This document shows positions 16,590-25,585 of a stretch of DNA of 63,453 nucleotides, piece after piece; position 1 is the first letter of the stretch, and the number at the start of each line of letters is the position of its first letter. The stretch spans positions 1-63,453 of the forward strand of contig NZ_AIDW01000061.1 in the NCBI RefSeq assembly GCF_000251145.1, read 5' to 3'. Under the pieces are notes generated by a model, which saw nothing but the letters and a program-made list of their open reading frames with translations, was not told where the DNA came from and ran no database searches. The DNA is from Sphingomonas sp. PAMC 26621 (GTDB taxonomy: Bacteria > Pseudomonadota > Alphaproteobacteria > Sphingomonadales > Sphingomonadaceae). Made by a program: the position numbers and the translations under genes.

Positions 16590-17681
16590 TTACCGCGTCC
16601 GATTGCCCGACGCATTGCCTTTGGTACGCCCGGTGTATGCCGACATCGAATTGGGAAGAACGTCCTGCGGGAATGCGTCCTGACGCAGCGAGATGGCCGG
16701 CAGACCCACGAGCGGAACGATCGCTACGACCTGCGACAGTAAGTTGTGCGGCTGGCCGAGCGCCGGCAGGATCGACGTTGTCGTTACCGTAGTCGCCGTG
16801 CGAGCGCGCACGGTGGGTGCCTCGGTCTCGCGATATTCCGCCATCATGGCGAAGCGCGGATGCGCGGCGGCCAGCTCTACAATGCTGCGCGTTGCGCGCT
16901 TGGTGATCTGCCGCACACGCTCCTTGGTTACACCAGTGTCGGTACCGAGTTCATCGAGCGTGGCGACGTCGAATACGCGGCGCTCGACGATTTCCTTGTC
17001 ACGCGCGAGCTTCTGTTCGAGCTTCTCCAATTCCACCGGGCACAGGCCACGGGTGCGCGACTGCCGCGGCATCGTTCCGGCTTGGTCGACCGGTCCGGCG
17101 TGCAGGGCACGCTTGGACCGCGGACGCTTGCGCAACTGTTCGATCCCGGCGGCGCGCTGCTGATCAACATATCCATCTATTAACGACGCGGTCGCAGCCA
17201 GCGCCAGATAGTTCGAGGCGCCCGCCTCGGTACGCGCCAAAGCGCATTCATCCTCGATCACCGATTCCAGCGTCGCTTCATCGCCGTCGCTGTTAGAGGT
17301 TAGCGCATGCAGCGACACGGTGATCGCATCGACCTTTTTGGCCGAAGGGCGCTGGTCAGTCATCAGGCGGAAGCGCAAGCTTTGCAGTTCGCCGCGGATT
17401 TGCCAACTGATGAAAGTGGTGAATTGCGCCTTAGTCGGGTCATATCCTATGATCGCGCGATGGACGGCGATCGCACAGCACTGCTCCGCATCCTCCCAGT
17501 GCGATCCGAGACCGTATTGTCGGATGAAGTGGCGAATGCGCGGGGCGATCAGCTTAAGGATCGCGCCGAACGCAACGTCTACATTGCGGCGCTGCCGCGC
17601 GGTAGACACGCATTCTGCTTTAGGCATCTGCGCGATGACGGCGGCAACGGCGGCTTCCAAAGCGATCGTGGTCTTCGACAT
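16590..17681 (-). CDS. Sigma-70-family RNA polymerase sigma factor
   Basis: 363 aa. I choose the second ATG (17681), six bases after AGGGGA; the first ATG touches that site. Region 2 lies at about residues 38-115 (core-binding HWEDAEQCCAIAVHRAI and the -10-contacting GYDPTKAQFTTFISWQIRGEL). Region 4 lies at about 240-285 (LDELGTDTGVTKERVRQITKRA, helix-turn-helix). The 70-residue C-terminal tail after region 4 is unusual. It is not a standard FliA or RpoD by length or motifs, and looks nearest to alternative or RpoH-like factors. Its position beside the export operon suggests it drives the flagellar island; that is not shown directly. Confidence 0.82.
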   Translation of the reverse strand: MSKTTIALEAAVAAVIAQMPKAECVSTARQRRNVDVAFGAILKLIAPRIRHFIRQYGLGSHWEDAEQCCAIAVHRAIIGYDPTKAQFTTFISWQIRGELQSLRFRLMTDQRPSAKKVDAITVSLHALTSNSDGDEATLESVIEDECALARTEAGASNYLALAATASLIDGYVDQQRAAGIEQLRKRPRSKRALHAGPVDQAGTMPRQSRTRGLCPVELEKLEQKLARDKEIVERRVFDVATLDELGTDTGVTKERVRQITKRATRSIVELAAAHPRFAMMAEYRETEAPTVRARTATTVTTTSILPALGQPHNLLSQVVAIVPLVGLPAISLRQDAFPQDVLPNSMSAYTGRTKGNASGNRTR

Positions 17682-17788
17682 TTCCATTCCCCTGAAAGTA
17701 GCCCGACCGGCCTTCGTCAGCCGTCCCTCACCACTCTCTTAGGGTTCAAATCTATAATGGATTCTTACCTTCCAATATATTGGACGAC

Positions 17789-18805
17789 CTAGCCGTTGAT
17801 TGTTTGGAGCGGCTCGATCTGGGTTGCGATGGCCTTCACCGCGTCGCTGAAGCGCGCCGGCATGACGTGGCGACTGACGAAATCGAGCAGCCACGAGCGA
17901 TGCGCGCTCGCGGCGCTTCTGGCCTGCGTGATACGATGACTGGCAGCTGCCCTGCCGACCTGCGCATCGAGCAGGCGCCGCGCCCGCCCGCTGTCCAGGC
18001 TGCCTGTGAGAAACCGAACCGCGTCGGCGGTGCCAAGATGGTGCCCGAGATAAGCCGCGCGCGCGATCGTCGTCAGGTCCTCGCCGACCGCGACCCCCGC
18101 CCGCTTTAGTTGCGCGACGCTTCGGCTGGCATAATCGGCGGTCGCGTTGATCGAGGCGGTGGCATCATAACGCAACGCCAGCAAGGCCGAACGCGCGTTG
18201 GGATGCACCCGACCGTCGTCGCCAAGCCAGCCATTGGTCACCGCGGTCGCGTGCAGCCAAGTGCCCGCGCGCTCGGCCTCACTTTGCCACGTGCCACCGA
18301 GAAACTGGCCAAGCCCAGCGGCACTTGAGCGCGGGTTACGCGAGGTCGTTTTCCACCCCCCGTCGCCAGTCTTGGCGGCTTCGGCATCGACGATCGCGGC
18401 GAGCGCCGCCGCCGGCACCCCGGTCCGCGCGGCGGCAGCGACGAACGCTTGTCCGAACCGCGCATTTGCGCCGAGCCCGGTGAGGAGGCTCGTCACGGAA
18501 CCAGCGACGCTAGTCAGTGCGCTAACCGGCGAGGCGGCGGGCAATCGCCCTGCGGCCTGGATCGGAATCGGGGTCCCTGCGGCAGTGGCCGCGTCGCCTT
18601 TCGGGGTAAACAGCGCGAGCAGCGAATCAAGATTGAATTCAGCATTTTCGGCTCTTTGTGCCGCGCCATGCTGGTCGTCGGCGGTGTCGCTGCTGCCCAA
18701 CGCCGCGCGCCACAAGCGCGTCGTGACATCGCCATGCGCCTGCGCGTAGATTAGCGCGGCCTTTTCGCTCGGCACGAGCCGGCTTAGGTCGCTCGAGACG
18801 ATCAC
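17789..18805 (-). CDS. Flagellar-cluster peptidoglycan lytic enzyme (transglycosylase-like)
   Basis: 338 aa. The central part resembles a lysozyme-like transglycosylase domain: GVPAAALAAIVDAEAAKTGD, with E in DAEA in the catalytic position, then SRNPRSSAAGLGQFLGGTW. It would cut the cell wall to let the rod through, taking the place of the hydrolase domain of FlgJ, which is not otherwise present. The N-terminal 130 residues are low complexity and could bind rod or hook parts. The ATG overlaps the stop of the FliJ-like gene (ATGA), so it is the last gene of the flbT-fliI-fliJ operon. Confidence 0.65.
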   Translation of the reverse strand: MIVSSDLSRLVPSEKAALIYAQAHGDVTTRLWRAALGSSDTADDQHGAAQRAENAEFNLDSLLALFTPKGDAATAAGTPIPIQAAGRLPAASPVSALTSVAGSVTSLLTGLGANARFGQAFVAAAARTGVPAAALAAIVDAEAAKTGDGGWKTTSRNPRSSAAGLGQFLGGTWQSEAERAGTWLHATAVTNGWLGDDGRVHPNARSALLALRYDATASINATADYASRSVAQLKRAGVAVGEDLTTIARAAYLGHHLGTADAVRFLTGSLDSGRARRLLDAQVGRAAASHRITQARSAASAHRSWLLDFVSRHVMPARFSDAVKAIATQIEPLQTING

Positions 18806-19248
18806 GGGCAGTGTTCTTCACGCAACCGCTGCGCCGCGGTGAGCGCGCGCGTGAAGCGCGCTGCCGAGAAGTCGTCGACCTGCCCCTGTTCGGCGATTGC
18901 CGCCATACGCAGCGTCTCGGCGCTGTACCGATCCGCCGCCGCGCCGATCGCGCTGAGCGAGCCATAGGCCTCGACCGCTTGCGCGCGGAGCGCTGTCAGC
19001 CGCGCGTCGCTGACCGAGCGCTCATGGCACACAACCTCCCGTTCGGCGCGCATCCGCGCAACATAGGCATCGGCCGAAAAGGTGTGCTGGCTGCCGGCGA
19101 TCTCGACCTCGGCACGCACCGAAGTGTCGATCGCCGCGCGGTGCCCGTCGAGCAGTGCCATCTGGTTCACCTCGACCGTGATCAACACACGCATATCGTC
19201 GATCTCGCGCTGCCGCAGCCGCAGGGCCGCGTCATAGGGCGTGTTCAT
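18802..19248 (-). CDS. fliJ: FliJ-like flagellar export chaperone
   Basis: 148 aa, almost wholly helical and charged, as expected for the FliJ coiled-coil that inserts into the FliI hexamer ring and touches FlhA. Sequence similarity within this family is low, so the call leans on size, helix content and position. Its start overlaps the fliI stop and its stop overlaps the next gene's start, both as ATGA. Confidence 0.7.
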   Translation of the reverse strand: MNTPYDAALRLRQREIDDMRVLITVEVNQMALLDGHRAAIDTSVRAEVEIAGSQHTFSADAYVARMRAEREVVCHERSVSDARLTALRAQAVEAYGSLSAIGAAADRYSAETLRMAAIAEQGQVDDFSAARFTRALTAAQRLREEHCP

Positions 19249-20570
19249 GCCGCATCCTCGAGGATAGCGCCTAGCGCGGCGAAGCTGTCGGCAAGGTCTC
19301 CTCGGTCCAGCTTGGTCTGCTTCAGCAGCGCCTCGATCTGCGGCGCAAGCCGGATCGCGCGATCGACTTCGGGATTGGAGCCGGCCTTGTAGGCACCGAG
19401 CCGGACGATTTCCTCCATATCGCCATAGGTTGACAACACCGACCGCGCCGCGAGGCGCAGTGCGTTCTGATCGTCATTTAGCGCGCCCGGAAGCGTGCGT
19501 GACACCGATTTAAGGATGTCGATCGCCGGATAGCGGCCGCGCTCGGCGATCCGCCGCGTGATCACGACATGGCCGTCAAGGATACCGCGCACCGCATCGG
19601 CGACCGGCTCATTATGGTCGTCGCCATCGACTAGCACGGTGAACAGCCCGGTGATCGTCCCCTGCCCCGGCCGCCCTGGGCCGGCGCGTTCGAGCAGCCG
19701 TGGCAACTCGGCGAACACTGTGGGCGTATAGCCCTTGGTCGCCGCCGGCTCGCCGCTGGCGAGGCCGATCTCGCGCTGCGCCATGGCGAAGCGCGTCACT
19801 GAATCCATCAGACACAGCACGTTGAGCCCTTGGTCACGAAAATGTTCGGCTATGGCGAGCGTGGTCCAAGCCGCTTGACGGCGCATCAGCGCGGGCTCGT
19901 CCGAAGTCGCAACGACCACCACGCTGCGGGCGAGGCCGTCGGGGCCGAGATCATCCTCGACGAATTCCTGCACTTCGCGGCCGCGCTCGCCGATCAGCCC
20001 GATCACCGCGACATCGCACGCGGTCCAGCGCGCTAGCATCGACAGCAGTACGGATTTGCCGACGCCCGAGCCGGCGAACAGGCCGAGCCGTTGCCCGGTG
20101 CAGAGCGGTGCGAAGATGTCGAGCGCTCGCACGCCCGTGCCGATTCGCGCGCCGACGCGCGTGCGCTCGGCGGCGGGCGGTGGCGGTGCCTTGATCGGGC
20201 GCGGATCGATACCGAGCGGCAGCGGCCCTTTGCCGTCGATCGCGACACCGAGGCCATCGACCATCCGCCCAAGCCACGCATCGCACGGGCGGACGACGAA
20301 GCGTCCAGCCACAAGCGTCGCGCGCGAGCCCGAGGCGATCCCCTGCGGGTCACTGAACGGCAGGCAATGCGCGACGCTTCGGTCGAGCCCGGTCACTTCG
20401 GCGGCGACTTCACCTTCCGCCGCGTTGACCGTGATGTGCGAGCCGATCCGCGCCGCGCCGTCAAGCCCCTCGACCTCGATCAGCGTGCCGCGCACGCCGA
20501 TAACCCGACCATAACGCTGGTCGAGGGACAGCTCGCGCACCGCCCGCGCCGCGGCGGCGAGCGTCTTCAT
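19245..20570 (-). CDS. fliI: Flagellum-specific export ATPase FliI
   Basis: 441 aa, the full length for the family. The Walker A loop AGSGVGKS is at residues 166-173, LIGERGREVQEF follows, and the Walker B LCLMDSVTRFA is near residue 250. The type III-specific GEPAATKGYTPTVFA segment and DHNEPVADAVRGILDGH are intact. It drives unfolding and delivery of export substrates to FlhA/FlhB. It starts 9 bases after flbT and is coupled to fliJ. Confidence 0.96.
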   Translation of the reverse strand: MKTLAAAARAVRELSLDQRYGRVIGVRGTLIEVEGLDGAARIGSHITVNAAEGEVAAEVTGLDRSVAHCLPFSDPQGIASGSRATLVAGRFVVRPCDAWLGRMVDGLGVAIDGKGPLPLGIDPRPIKAPPPPAAERTRVGARIGTGVRALDIFAPLCTGQRLGLFAGSGVGKSVLLSMLARWTACDVAVIGLIGERGREVQEFVEDDLGPDGLARSVVVVATSDEPALMRRQAAWTTLAIAEHFRDQGLNVLCLMDSVTRFAMAQREIGLASGEPAATKGYTPTVFAELPRLLERAGPGRPGQGTITGLFTVLVDGDDHNEPVADAVRGILDGHVVITRRIAERGRYPAIDILKSVSRTLPGALNDDQNALRLAARSVLSTYGDMEEIVRLGAYKAGSNPEVDRAIRLAPQIEALLKQTKLDRGDLADSFAALGAILEDAA

Positions 20571-20579
20571 GCGCCGCGC

Positions 20580-20984
20580 TCAGGCGGCATCGCATTCGGC
20601 GCGGGCAAACGCCACCGTCTCATAGGTGATCAACATTCTACAATCGGCGAGCGCCCGATAGAAGTCGCCGGCGGCAACTTTGCGCGCAAAGGCAGCGCAG
20701 GCAGCCTTCGCCTCGTGAGATTCCAGCGCACCGATCAAACCGCTAAGATAGCAGATGATCTCGTCATGGTGCGCACCGGCCCCGGCAGGATCGATATAAG
20801 CGAGCATGCAGGCGTAATAAAGCCTTCGTGCCGGCGTCGTGGCGTCCTCGGGGGTCATCACTTCGCGCCCACGAAGCACCGTCACGCTATTTTCGACACA
20901 CAGGTCGGTTCGGCCGACAGAGCGCAACAGTGCGCCGTTGACGATCATCTGCTCGCCGTCGCGGAGGGAAATTCGAAGCGTCAT
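20580..20984 (-). CDS. flbT: FlbT, post-transcriptional regulator of flagellin
   Basis: 134 aa from the ATG at 20984, eight bases after AGGAG (the frame extends further to 21050 without a site). The sequence has the FlbT pattern: LRISLRDGEQMIVNGALLR near the start, ARRLYYACMLAYIDP in the middle and AALESHEA-like helices late. In Caulobacter and Brucella, FlbT acts on the flagellin mRNA leader and links flagellin translation to hook completion. Its usual partner FlaF is not seen. It heads the fliI operon and a CCTATAAG element lies about 25 bases upstream. Confidence 0.88.
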   Translation of the reverse strand: MTLRISLRDGEQMIVNGALLRSVGRTDLCVENSVTVLRGREVMTPEDATTPARRLYYACMLAYIDPAGAGAHHDEIICYLSGLIGALESHEAKAACAAFARKVAAGDFYRALADCRMLITYETVAFARAECDAA

Positions 20985-21009
20985 CGTGGGGCTCCTATTC
21001 GTTTTCATT

Positions 21010-21017
21010 CTTATAGG
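21010..21017 (-). promoter_or_regulatory. CCTATAAG element upstream of flbT
   Basis: On the minus strand CCTATAAG lies about 25 bases before the flbT ATG, correct for a -10 box. It is in the intergenic region shared with the divergent flgE operon. Confidence 0.4.
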
Positions 21018-21136
21018 AAGAAATTGCCTAGTTCGTGTCGGAAACAACAAAATACCCCCGTTTTGACACGCACGGCGATTGTTATCCTACAATCAAAGGT
21101 ACGCCTCGCCATTGGTGCGATTTGTGGAGATTACCC

Positions 21137-22438
21137 TTGAGTCTGTACTCAGCCCTGTATGCCGGCGTTTCCGGCCTGACCGCGCAATCCAGTGCCATGG
21201 CCAGCGTCGCCGACAACATCACCAACATTAATACGGTCGGCTACAAGAATGCCGATACGCAGTTCCGCACGATGGTGTCGGACGGGCGCGGTGGCTCGTC
21301 CTATTCGGCCGGTGGCGTCGCGGCAGTGACCCGTTCGCTGGTGACCAAGCAGGGCGCGCCACTGGCATCGGCCAGCCCGACCGACATCTCGATCGATGGC
21401 GCGGGCTTCTTCGTGACGCGCGACGGCGTCGGCACCGACGCCAACGTCGCCTATACGCGGGCGGGCTCGTTCACCCCCGACAAAGCTGGCTATCTGACAA
21501 ATTCGGGCGGCTATTACTTACAGGGCTGGCCGCTCAACGCGCAGGGCAGCTACGTTAATAACGGCAACCTCGGTGCCCTGGCTCCGGTCCGCGTCAGCCA
21601 ACTGACCGGCACCGCCGCCGCAACCACCAAGCTGCAGATGCGCGCGAACCTCGATTCGACCGCAGCTGCCTTTACCGGGGCCTACACGGCAGGCGACCTC
21701 GCCGCCGGCACGACGCCTGAACAGTTCAAGCGCTCGTTCGATCTCACTGATGCGCAGGGCGGCAGTCACGCGGTGACGCTGGCCTTCCTCAAGACCGGCT
21801 CCAATGCCTGGGTCGGGGAGATTTACGCGCAGCCGGCAAGCGACGTGACCGCAACGGGCGGCCTGCTCGCCAGCGGCAAGATCGCGTTCAACGCAGATGG
21901 CAGTCTCAACCGCGCGGGCTCCGATCCGGGCATGTTCGCCACGCTCACGCCCGCATGGACAAACGGCGCCGGCACCGGGCCGATCACTCTCGGCCTCGGC
22001 AGTGATGGCGGGCTCGATGGGCTGACGCAGTTCGGCGGCGCCTCCGCGAAGATTTCCTCTACTGTCGATGGTGGGCTGCTCGGCAGCGTCGCGTCGGTGC
22101 GGATCTCCGACGCGGGGCTCGTGAGCGCTGTGTTCGACGACGGGACGTCGCGGGCAGTGTATCAATTGCCACTCGCCAGCTTCCAGAATCCCGATGGCCT
22201 GACGCGCCTGCCTGGCAATGCCTATAGCGTCTCGGATCAGTCGGGCAGCGTCGCGATCAACGCGCCGGGTTCGCTTGGCGCCGGCAGTATCGCGGCGAGT
22301 TCGCTCGAGGCCTCGACTGTCGATCTCGCATCGGAATTCACCAACATGATCCGCTTCCAGCGCGCCTATAGTGCATCGTCGAAGATCATCACGACGGTCG
22401 ACGAGATGCTGCAGGAAGTCAGCAACCTGAAGCGATGA
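21137..22438 (+). CDS. flgE: Flagellar hook protein FlgE
   Basis: 433 aa from TTG at 21137, which follows GGAGA by seven bases and gives the standard rod/hook N-terminus SLYSALYAGVSGLTAQS. The upstream extension in frame looks non-native. The N-terminal DNITNINTVGYKN motif and the C-terminal SEFTNMIRFQRAYSASSKI are typical. Between them lies the variable hook domain. FlgE forms the universal joint between rod and filament. It leads flgE-flgK-flgL. Confidence 0.93.
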   Translation: MSLYSALYAGVSGLTAQSSAMASVADNITNINTVGYKNADTQFRTMVSDGRGGSSYSAGGVAAVTRSLVTKQGAPLASASPTDISIDGAGFFVTRDGVGTDANVAYTRAGSFTPDKAGYLTNSGGYYLQGWPLNAQGSYVNNGNLGALAPVRVSQLTGTAAATTKLQMRANLDSTAAAFTGAYTAGDLAAGTTPEQFKRSFDLTDAQGGSHAVTLAFLKTGSNAWVGEIYAQPASDVTATGGLLASGKIAFNADGSLNRAGSDPGMFATLTPAWTNGAGTGPITLGLGSDGGLDGLTQFGGASAKISSTVDGGLLGSVASVRISDAGLVSAVFDDGTSRAVYQLPLASFQNPDGLTRLPGNAYSVSDQSGSVAINAPGSLGAGSIAASSLEASTVDLASEFTNMIRFQRAYSASSKIITTVDEMLQEVSNLKR

Positions 22439-22507
22439 TGCCGTAATTTGAGCCGGCGCGGGAAACGGTCCCGCCCGGCTACACTCCGAAGAATGAGGAT
22501 TGCCGGC

Positions 22508-24607
22508 GTGTCGCTCAACGAAATCATGGCATCGGCAATGTCCGGCCTGGCGGCTTCGCAGGCGGGCCTACGCTCGGTCTCGAACAATATCGCCAATGTA
22601 GGCACGCCCGGTTATGCACGCGAGGCCGTCACGCAGACTACCGGCGTCACGGCGGGCCTCGTGAACGGCGTTAGCGTCGGCGAGCCGGCGCGGATCGCCG
22701 ATCGTTTCCTGGAAGCGACGGTCTACCGGCGCGCCGGCGACATGGGCTCGGCCGACGTTACATCTTCCTATCTTGATCGATTGCAATCGCTGCTGGGCGC
22801 CCCTGGTGCGGAATATGGCCTTCCAGCGCGGCTCGACGCGATCGACTCCTCGGCGGTGGCGCTGACCGGTACCCAGGCCTCGCCGCAAAACGTCGCGGGT
22901 TTCACTGCCAATGTGCAGGACGCGATTTCCTCGATTAACCAACTGGGCGCAGACGTCTCCTCGCTGAAATCGGACGTCCAGTCGGAGGTCGGCGAAAGCG
23001 TCGACCGGGTCAACACGCTCTTGGTGAGGATCAACGATCTCAATGTCAGCGTCGCACGACTCGACGGCAGTGGCAAGAGCTCGGCTGGCGTCGCCGACCA
23101 GCGCATGTCCGCGATCGAGGAACTGAGCGGTTTGATGAAGGTCACCGTCCGCGAACAGCCCGATGGCCGCGTGTCGATCGACACCGCCTCGGGCATCCCG
23201 TTGCTCGACAATCGGTTGCGCCAGCTCTCGCTGCCCGCATCCACGGGGGGCACGGCGCAGACCAGCTACCCGGTCATTACGATGCGCTTCGCCGACAGCA
23301 AGGGCAGCACTGGGACCGCGACGGGCGACAAGCTCGATTCGGCGTCGGTCGGCGGAAAGCTCGGCGGCCTGATCGATCTGCGTGATCGCGCGCTGCCCGC
23401 CTTTACCGAGAAGCTGGGCGTCCTGTTCACCGGCCTGTCGCAAACGCTCAACGCGGTGTCAAACGCGAGCACGACGGTCCCCGCGCCGGCCCAGCTGGTC
23501 GGCCGGCCAGGCGCGTTGACCAGCAGCGATCGCGCCGGCTTCACCGGCTCGGCGACCTTTGCGGTCACCAAATCGACCGGCGAGCTAGTAGCCTCGACGA
23601 CGGTCGATTTCTCCGCGCTAGGCGCGACCGCCACGGTCGACGATACGGTCGCGGCGATCAATGCGGGACTGGGCAGCAGCGCGACTGCTTCGTTCACCAG
23701 CGGCGTGCTTTCGATAAAGGCAAACGGTACCGGCAACGGTTTGGTCATAGCGCAGGACCCGACCAATCCGAGCGACCGCGGCGGGGTAGGCTTCTCACAA
23801 TATTTTGGCATGAACGACATCGTGCGCAGTGCGACCAGCCCTCTGGTGCCCTCGGGCTTCATCGCGTCGGATTCGCACGGCTTTGCTGCCGGGCAGACGA
23901 CTGACATCGTGCTGCGCGACACATCGGGCCGGGCTCTGACCAGCTACACCATGACCGGCTCGGTCGGGCCGACCTTCGGCGATCTGGTCACCGAGCTCAA
24001 TGCCAGTCCGATCGGCAAGTTCGGCAGTTTCGCGATGGACGACAAGGGACGGATCCAGTTCGCTGCCAACGCCAACCTGCCCGGCGCGACGTTGTCAATC
24101 CCGGGAGATTCGACCGATCGCCTGGGGACGGGCCAGTCCTTTTCTAGCATCGTCCAACTGACCGGCGCGACGAGTGGTGTCTCCACCGCCGGGGTGCGCC
24201 CCGACATCCTTGCCAGCCCCGGCAAACTCGGTCTCGCTCGGCTGCAGATAGGCGTCGCGGTCGGCGCAAAGGCGTTAGGCGTCGGCGACAATCGCGGCGC
24301 TACCGCCTTTGTCGATCAGCTAACCGCCACCGTCGATCTCGGCAAGGACGGCGTCACAACCACCGCCGCGCGCACCGCCTCACTGCTAGGCAACGCCGGC
24401 ACCGCAGCGTCGCAAGCCGCCTCGGCGCTCGCCGACGCCACCGCGCGTCGCGACGATGCGGTCAACCGCCGCGACAGTTTTTCAGGCGTCAATATCGACG
24501 AGGAATTGTCGAACATGGTCGTGCTGCAGAACAGCTATTCTGCTTCGGCACGCGTCATCACCACCGCCGGCCAGATGTATGACACCCTGCTGGCGATGAT
24601 CAAATAA
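22508..24607 (+). CDS. flgK: Hook-filament junction protein FlgK (HAP1)
   Basis: About 699 aa from GTG at 22508, nine bases after GAGG, giving SLNEIMASAMSGLAASQAG; an ATG at 22493 is an alternative. SVSNNIANVGTPGYAR near the N-terminus and LSNMVVLQNSYSASARVI at the C-terminus are the D0/D1 helices. FlgK joins hook to filament. Confidence 0.93.
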   Translation: MSLNEIMASAMSGLAASQAGLRSVSNNIANVGTPGYAREAVTQTTGVTAGLVNGVSVGEPARIADRFLEATVYRRAGDMGSADVTSSYLDRLQSLLGAPGAEYGLPARLDAIDSSAVALTGTQASPQNVAGFTANVQDAISSINQLGADVSSLKSDVQSEVGESVDRVNTLLVRINDLNVSVARLDGSGKSSAGVADQRMSAIEELSGLMKVTVREQPDGRVSIDTASGIPLLDNRLRQLSLPASTGGTAQTSYPVITMRFADSKGSTGTATGDKLDSASVGGKLGGLIDLRDRALPAFTEKLGVLFTGLSQTLNAVSNASTTVPAPAQLVGRPGALTSSDRAGFTGSATFAVTKSTGELVASTTVDFSALGATATVDDTVAAINAGLGSSATASFTSGVLSIKANGTGNGLVIAQDPTNPSDRGGVGFSQYFGMNDIVRSATSPLVPSGFIASDSHGFAAGQTTDIVLRDTSGRALTSYTMTGSVGPTFGDLVTELNASPIGKFGSFAMDDKGRIQFAANANLPGATLSIPGDSTDRLGTGQSFSSIVQLTGATSGVSTAGVRPDILASPGKLGLARLQIGVAVGAKALGVGDNRGATAFVDQLTATVDLGKDGVTTTAARTASLLGNAGTAASQAASALADATARRDDAVNRRDSFSGVNIDEELSNMVVLQNSYSASARVITTAGQMYDTLLAMIK

Positions 24608-24616
24608 GGAACATCT

Positions 24617-25525
24617 ATGTCCCGCGTCGCCACCATTCCGCTTCAGCGCACCATGTCCGCCGCGATCCAGCGTTCGCAGGAAGCGCTCGCGAAGACGCAG
24701 CAGCAACTCGCGACCGAAAAGAAGGCTAATGACTATGCCGCGCTCGGCACCGAGGCGGTGCGCAATCTGTCGACCCATTCGCTACAGGCGCGCCAGGACG
24801 CCTATGCCAACGTGTCCTCGCGGATCGGCACCACGCTGACGCTCAACGATGCCAATATGGGCGCGATCGACACTAGCGCGATGTCGCTGAAGCAAGGCCT
24901 GCTGACCGCCATCGGAACCGGCACGGGTGTTGGCGTCAACGAGGCAATCACCTCCGCGTTCAACCAGTTTCGGGCCTCGCTCAACGCCTCGGGTGGCGAT
25001 GGATCCCTGTTCGGCGGATCGCGCACCGACGGACCGCCGTTTCTTCCGAACACGCTCGCCGGCACGATCGGCGTTCCCGCATCGGCAGCCTTTGCCAATG
25101 ACGACGTGAAGGCCTCGGCGCGGCTGTCGGACAATGTCGACGTGCAATATGGCGTGACCGCAAGCGACGTTGGCTCCGGCCTCTACGCCGCGTTCCAAAC
25201 GCTCGCGGGCGCCGGGACGATCGGCAATCCGCCCACCCCGGCGCAGCTCGATATCCTGTCACAGGCCGCGGCACAGATCGACACCGGCCTCACCGGCCTG
25301 CGCAGCGTCAACGCCGAAAACGGCCGCAAGCAAGCCGAGGTTGAAACGCTAGGCACGCGCGCGACCGATCGTTCGGTCCTGTTGCAGGGCATCATCTCGG
25401 GCAACGAGGATGCCGATCTCGGCCAGGTCGCGATCGATCTGGCGCAGCAGAAGACGATGCTACAGGCGAGCTATTCTGTGTTTTCACAGCTCTCCGGACT
25501 GAGCCTAGTAACTTATCTGCACTGA
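24617..25525 (+). CDS. flgL: Hook-filament junction protein FlgL (HAP3)
   Basis: 302 aa. The N-terminal flagellin-like helix (RSQEALAKTQQQLATEKK) and C-terminal LAQQKTMLQASYSVFSQL flank a short variable region. It follows flgK by 9 bases and has its own site AAGGAAC. Together with FlgK it makes the adaptor on which FliC polymerises. Confidence 0.9.
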   Translation: MSRVATIPLQRTMSAAIQRSQEALAKTQQQLATEKKANDYAALGTEAVRNLSTHSLQARQDAYANVSSRIGTTLTLNDANMGAIDTSAMSLKQGLLTAIGTGTGVGVNEAITSAFNQFRASLNASGGDGSLFGGSRTDGPPFLPNTLAGTIGVPASAAFANDDVKASARLSDNVDVQYGVTASDVGSGLYAAFQTLAGAGTIGNPPTPAQLDILSQAAAQIDTGLTGLRSVNAENGRKQAEVETLGTRATDRSVLLQGIISGNEDADLGQVAIDLAQQKTMLQASYSVFSQLSGLSLVTYLH

Positions 25526-25585
25526 GGCGCGGGCCGGGCGATCATCACCCGGTTTAAGTTCGCGGTGCCACACGTCCTCAATTCC

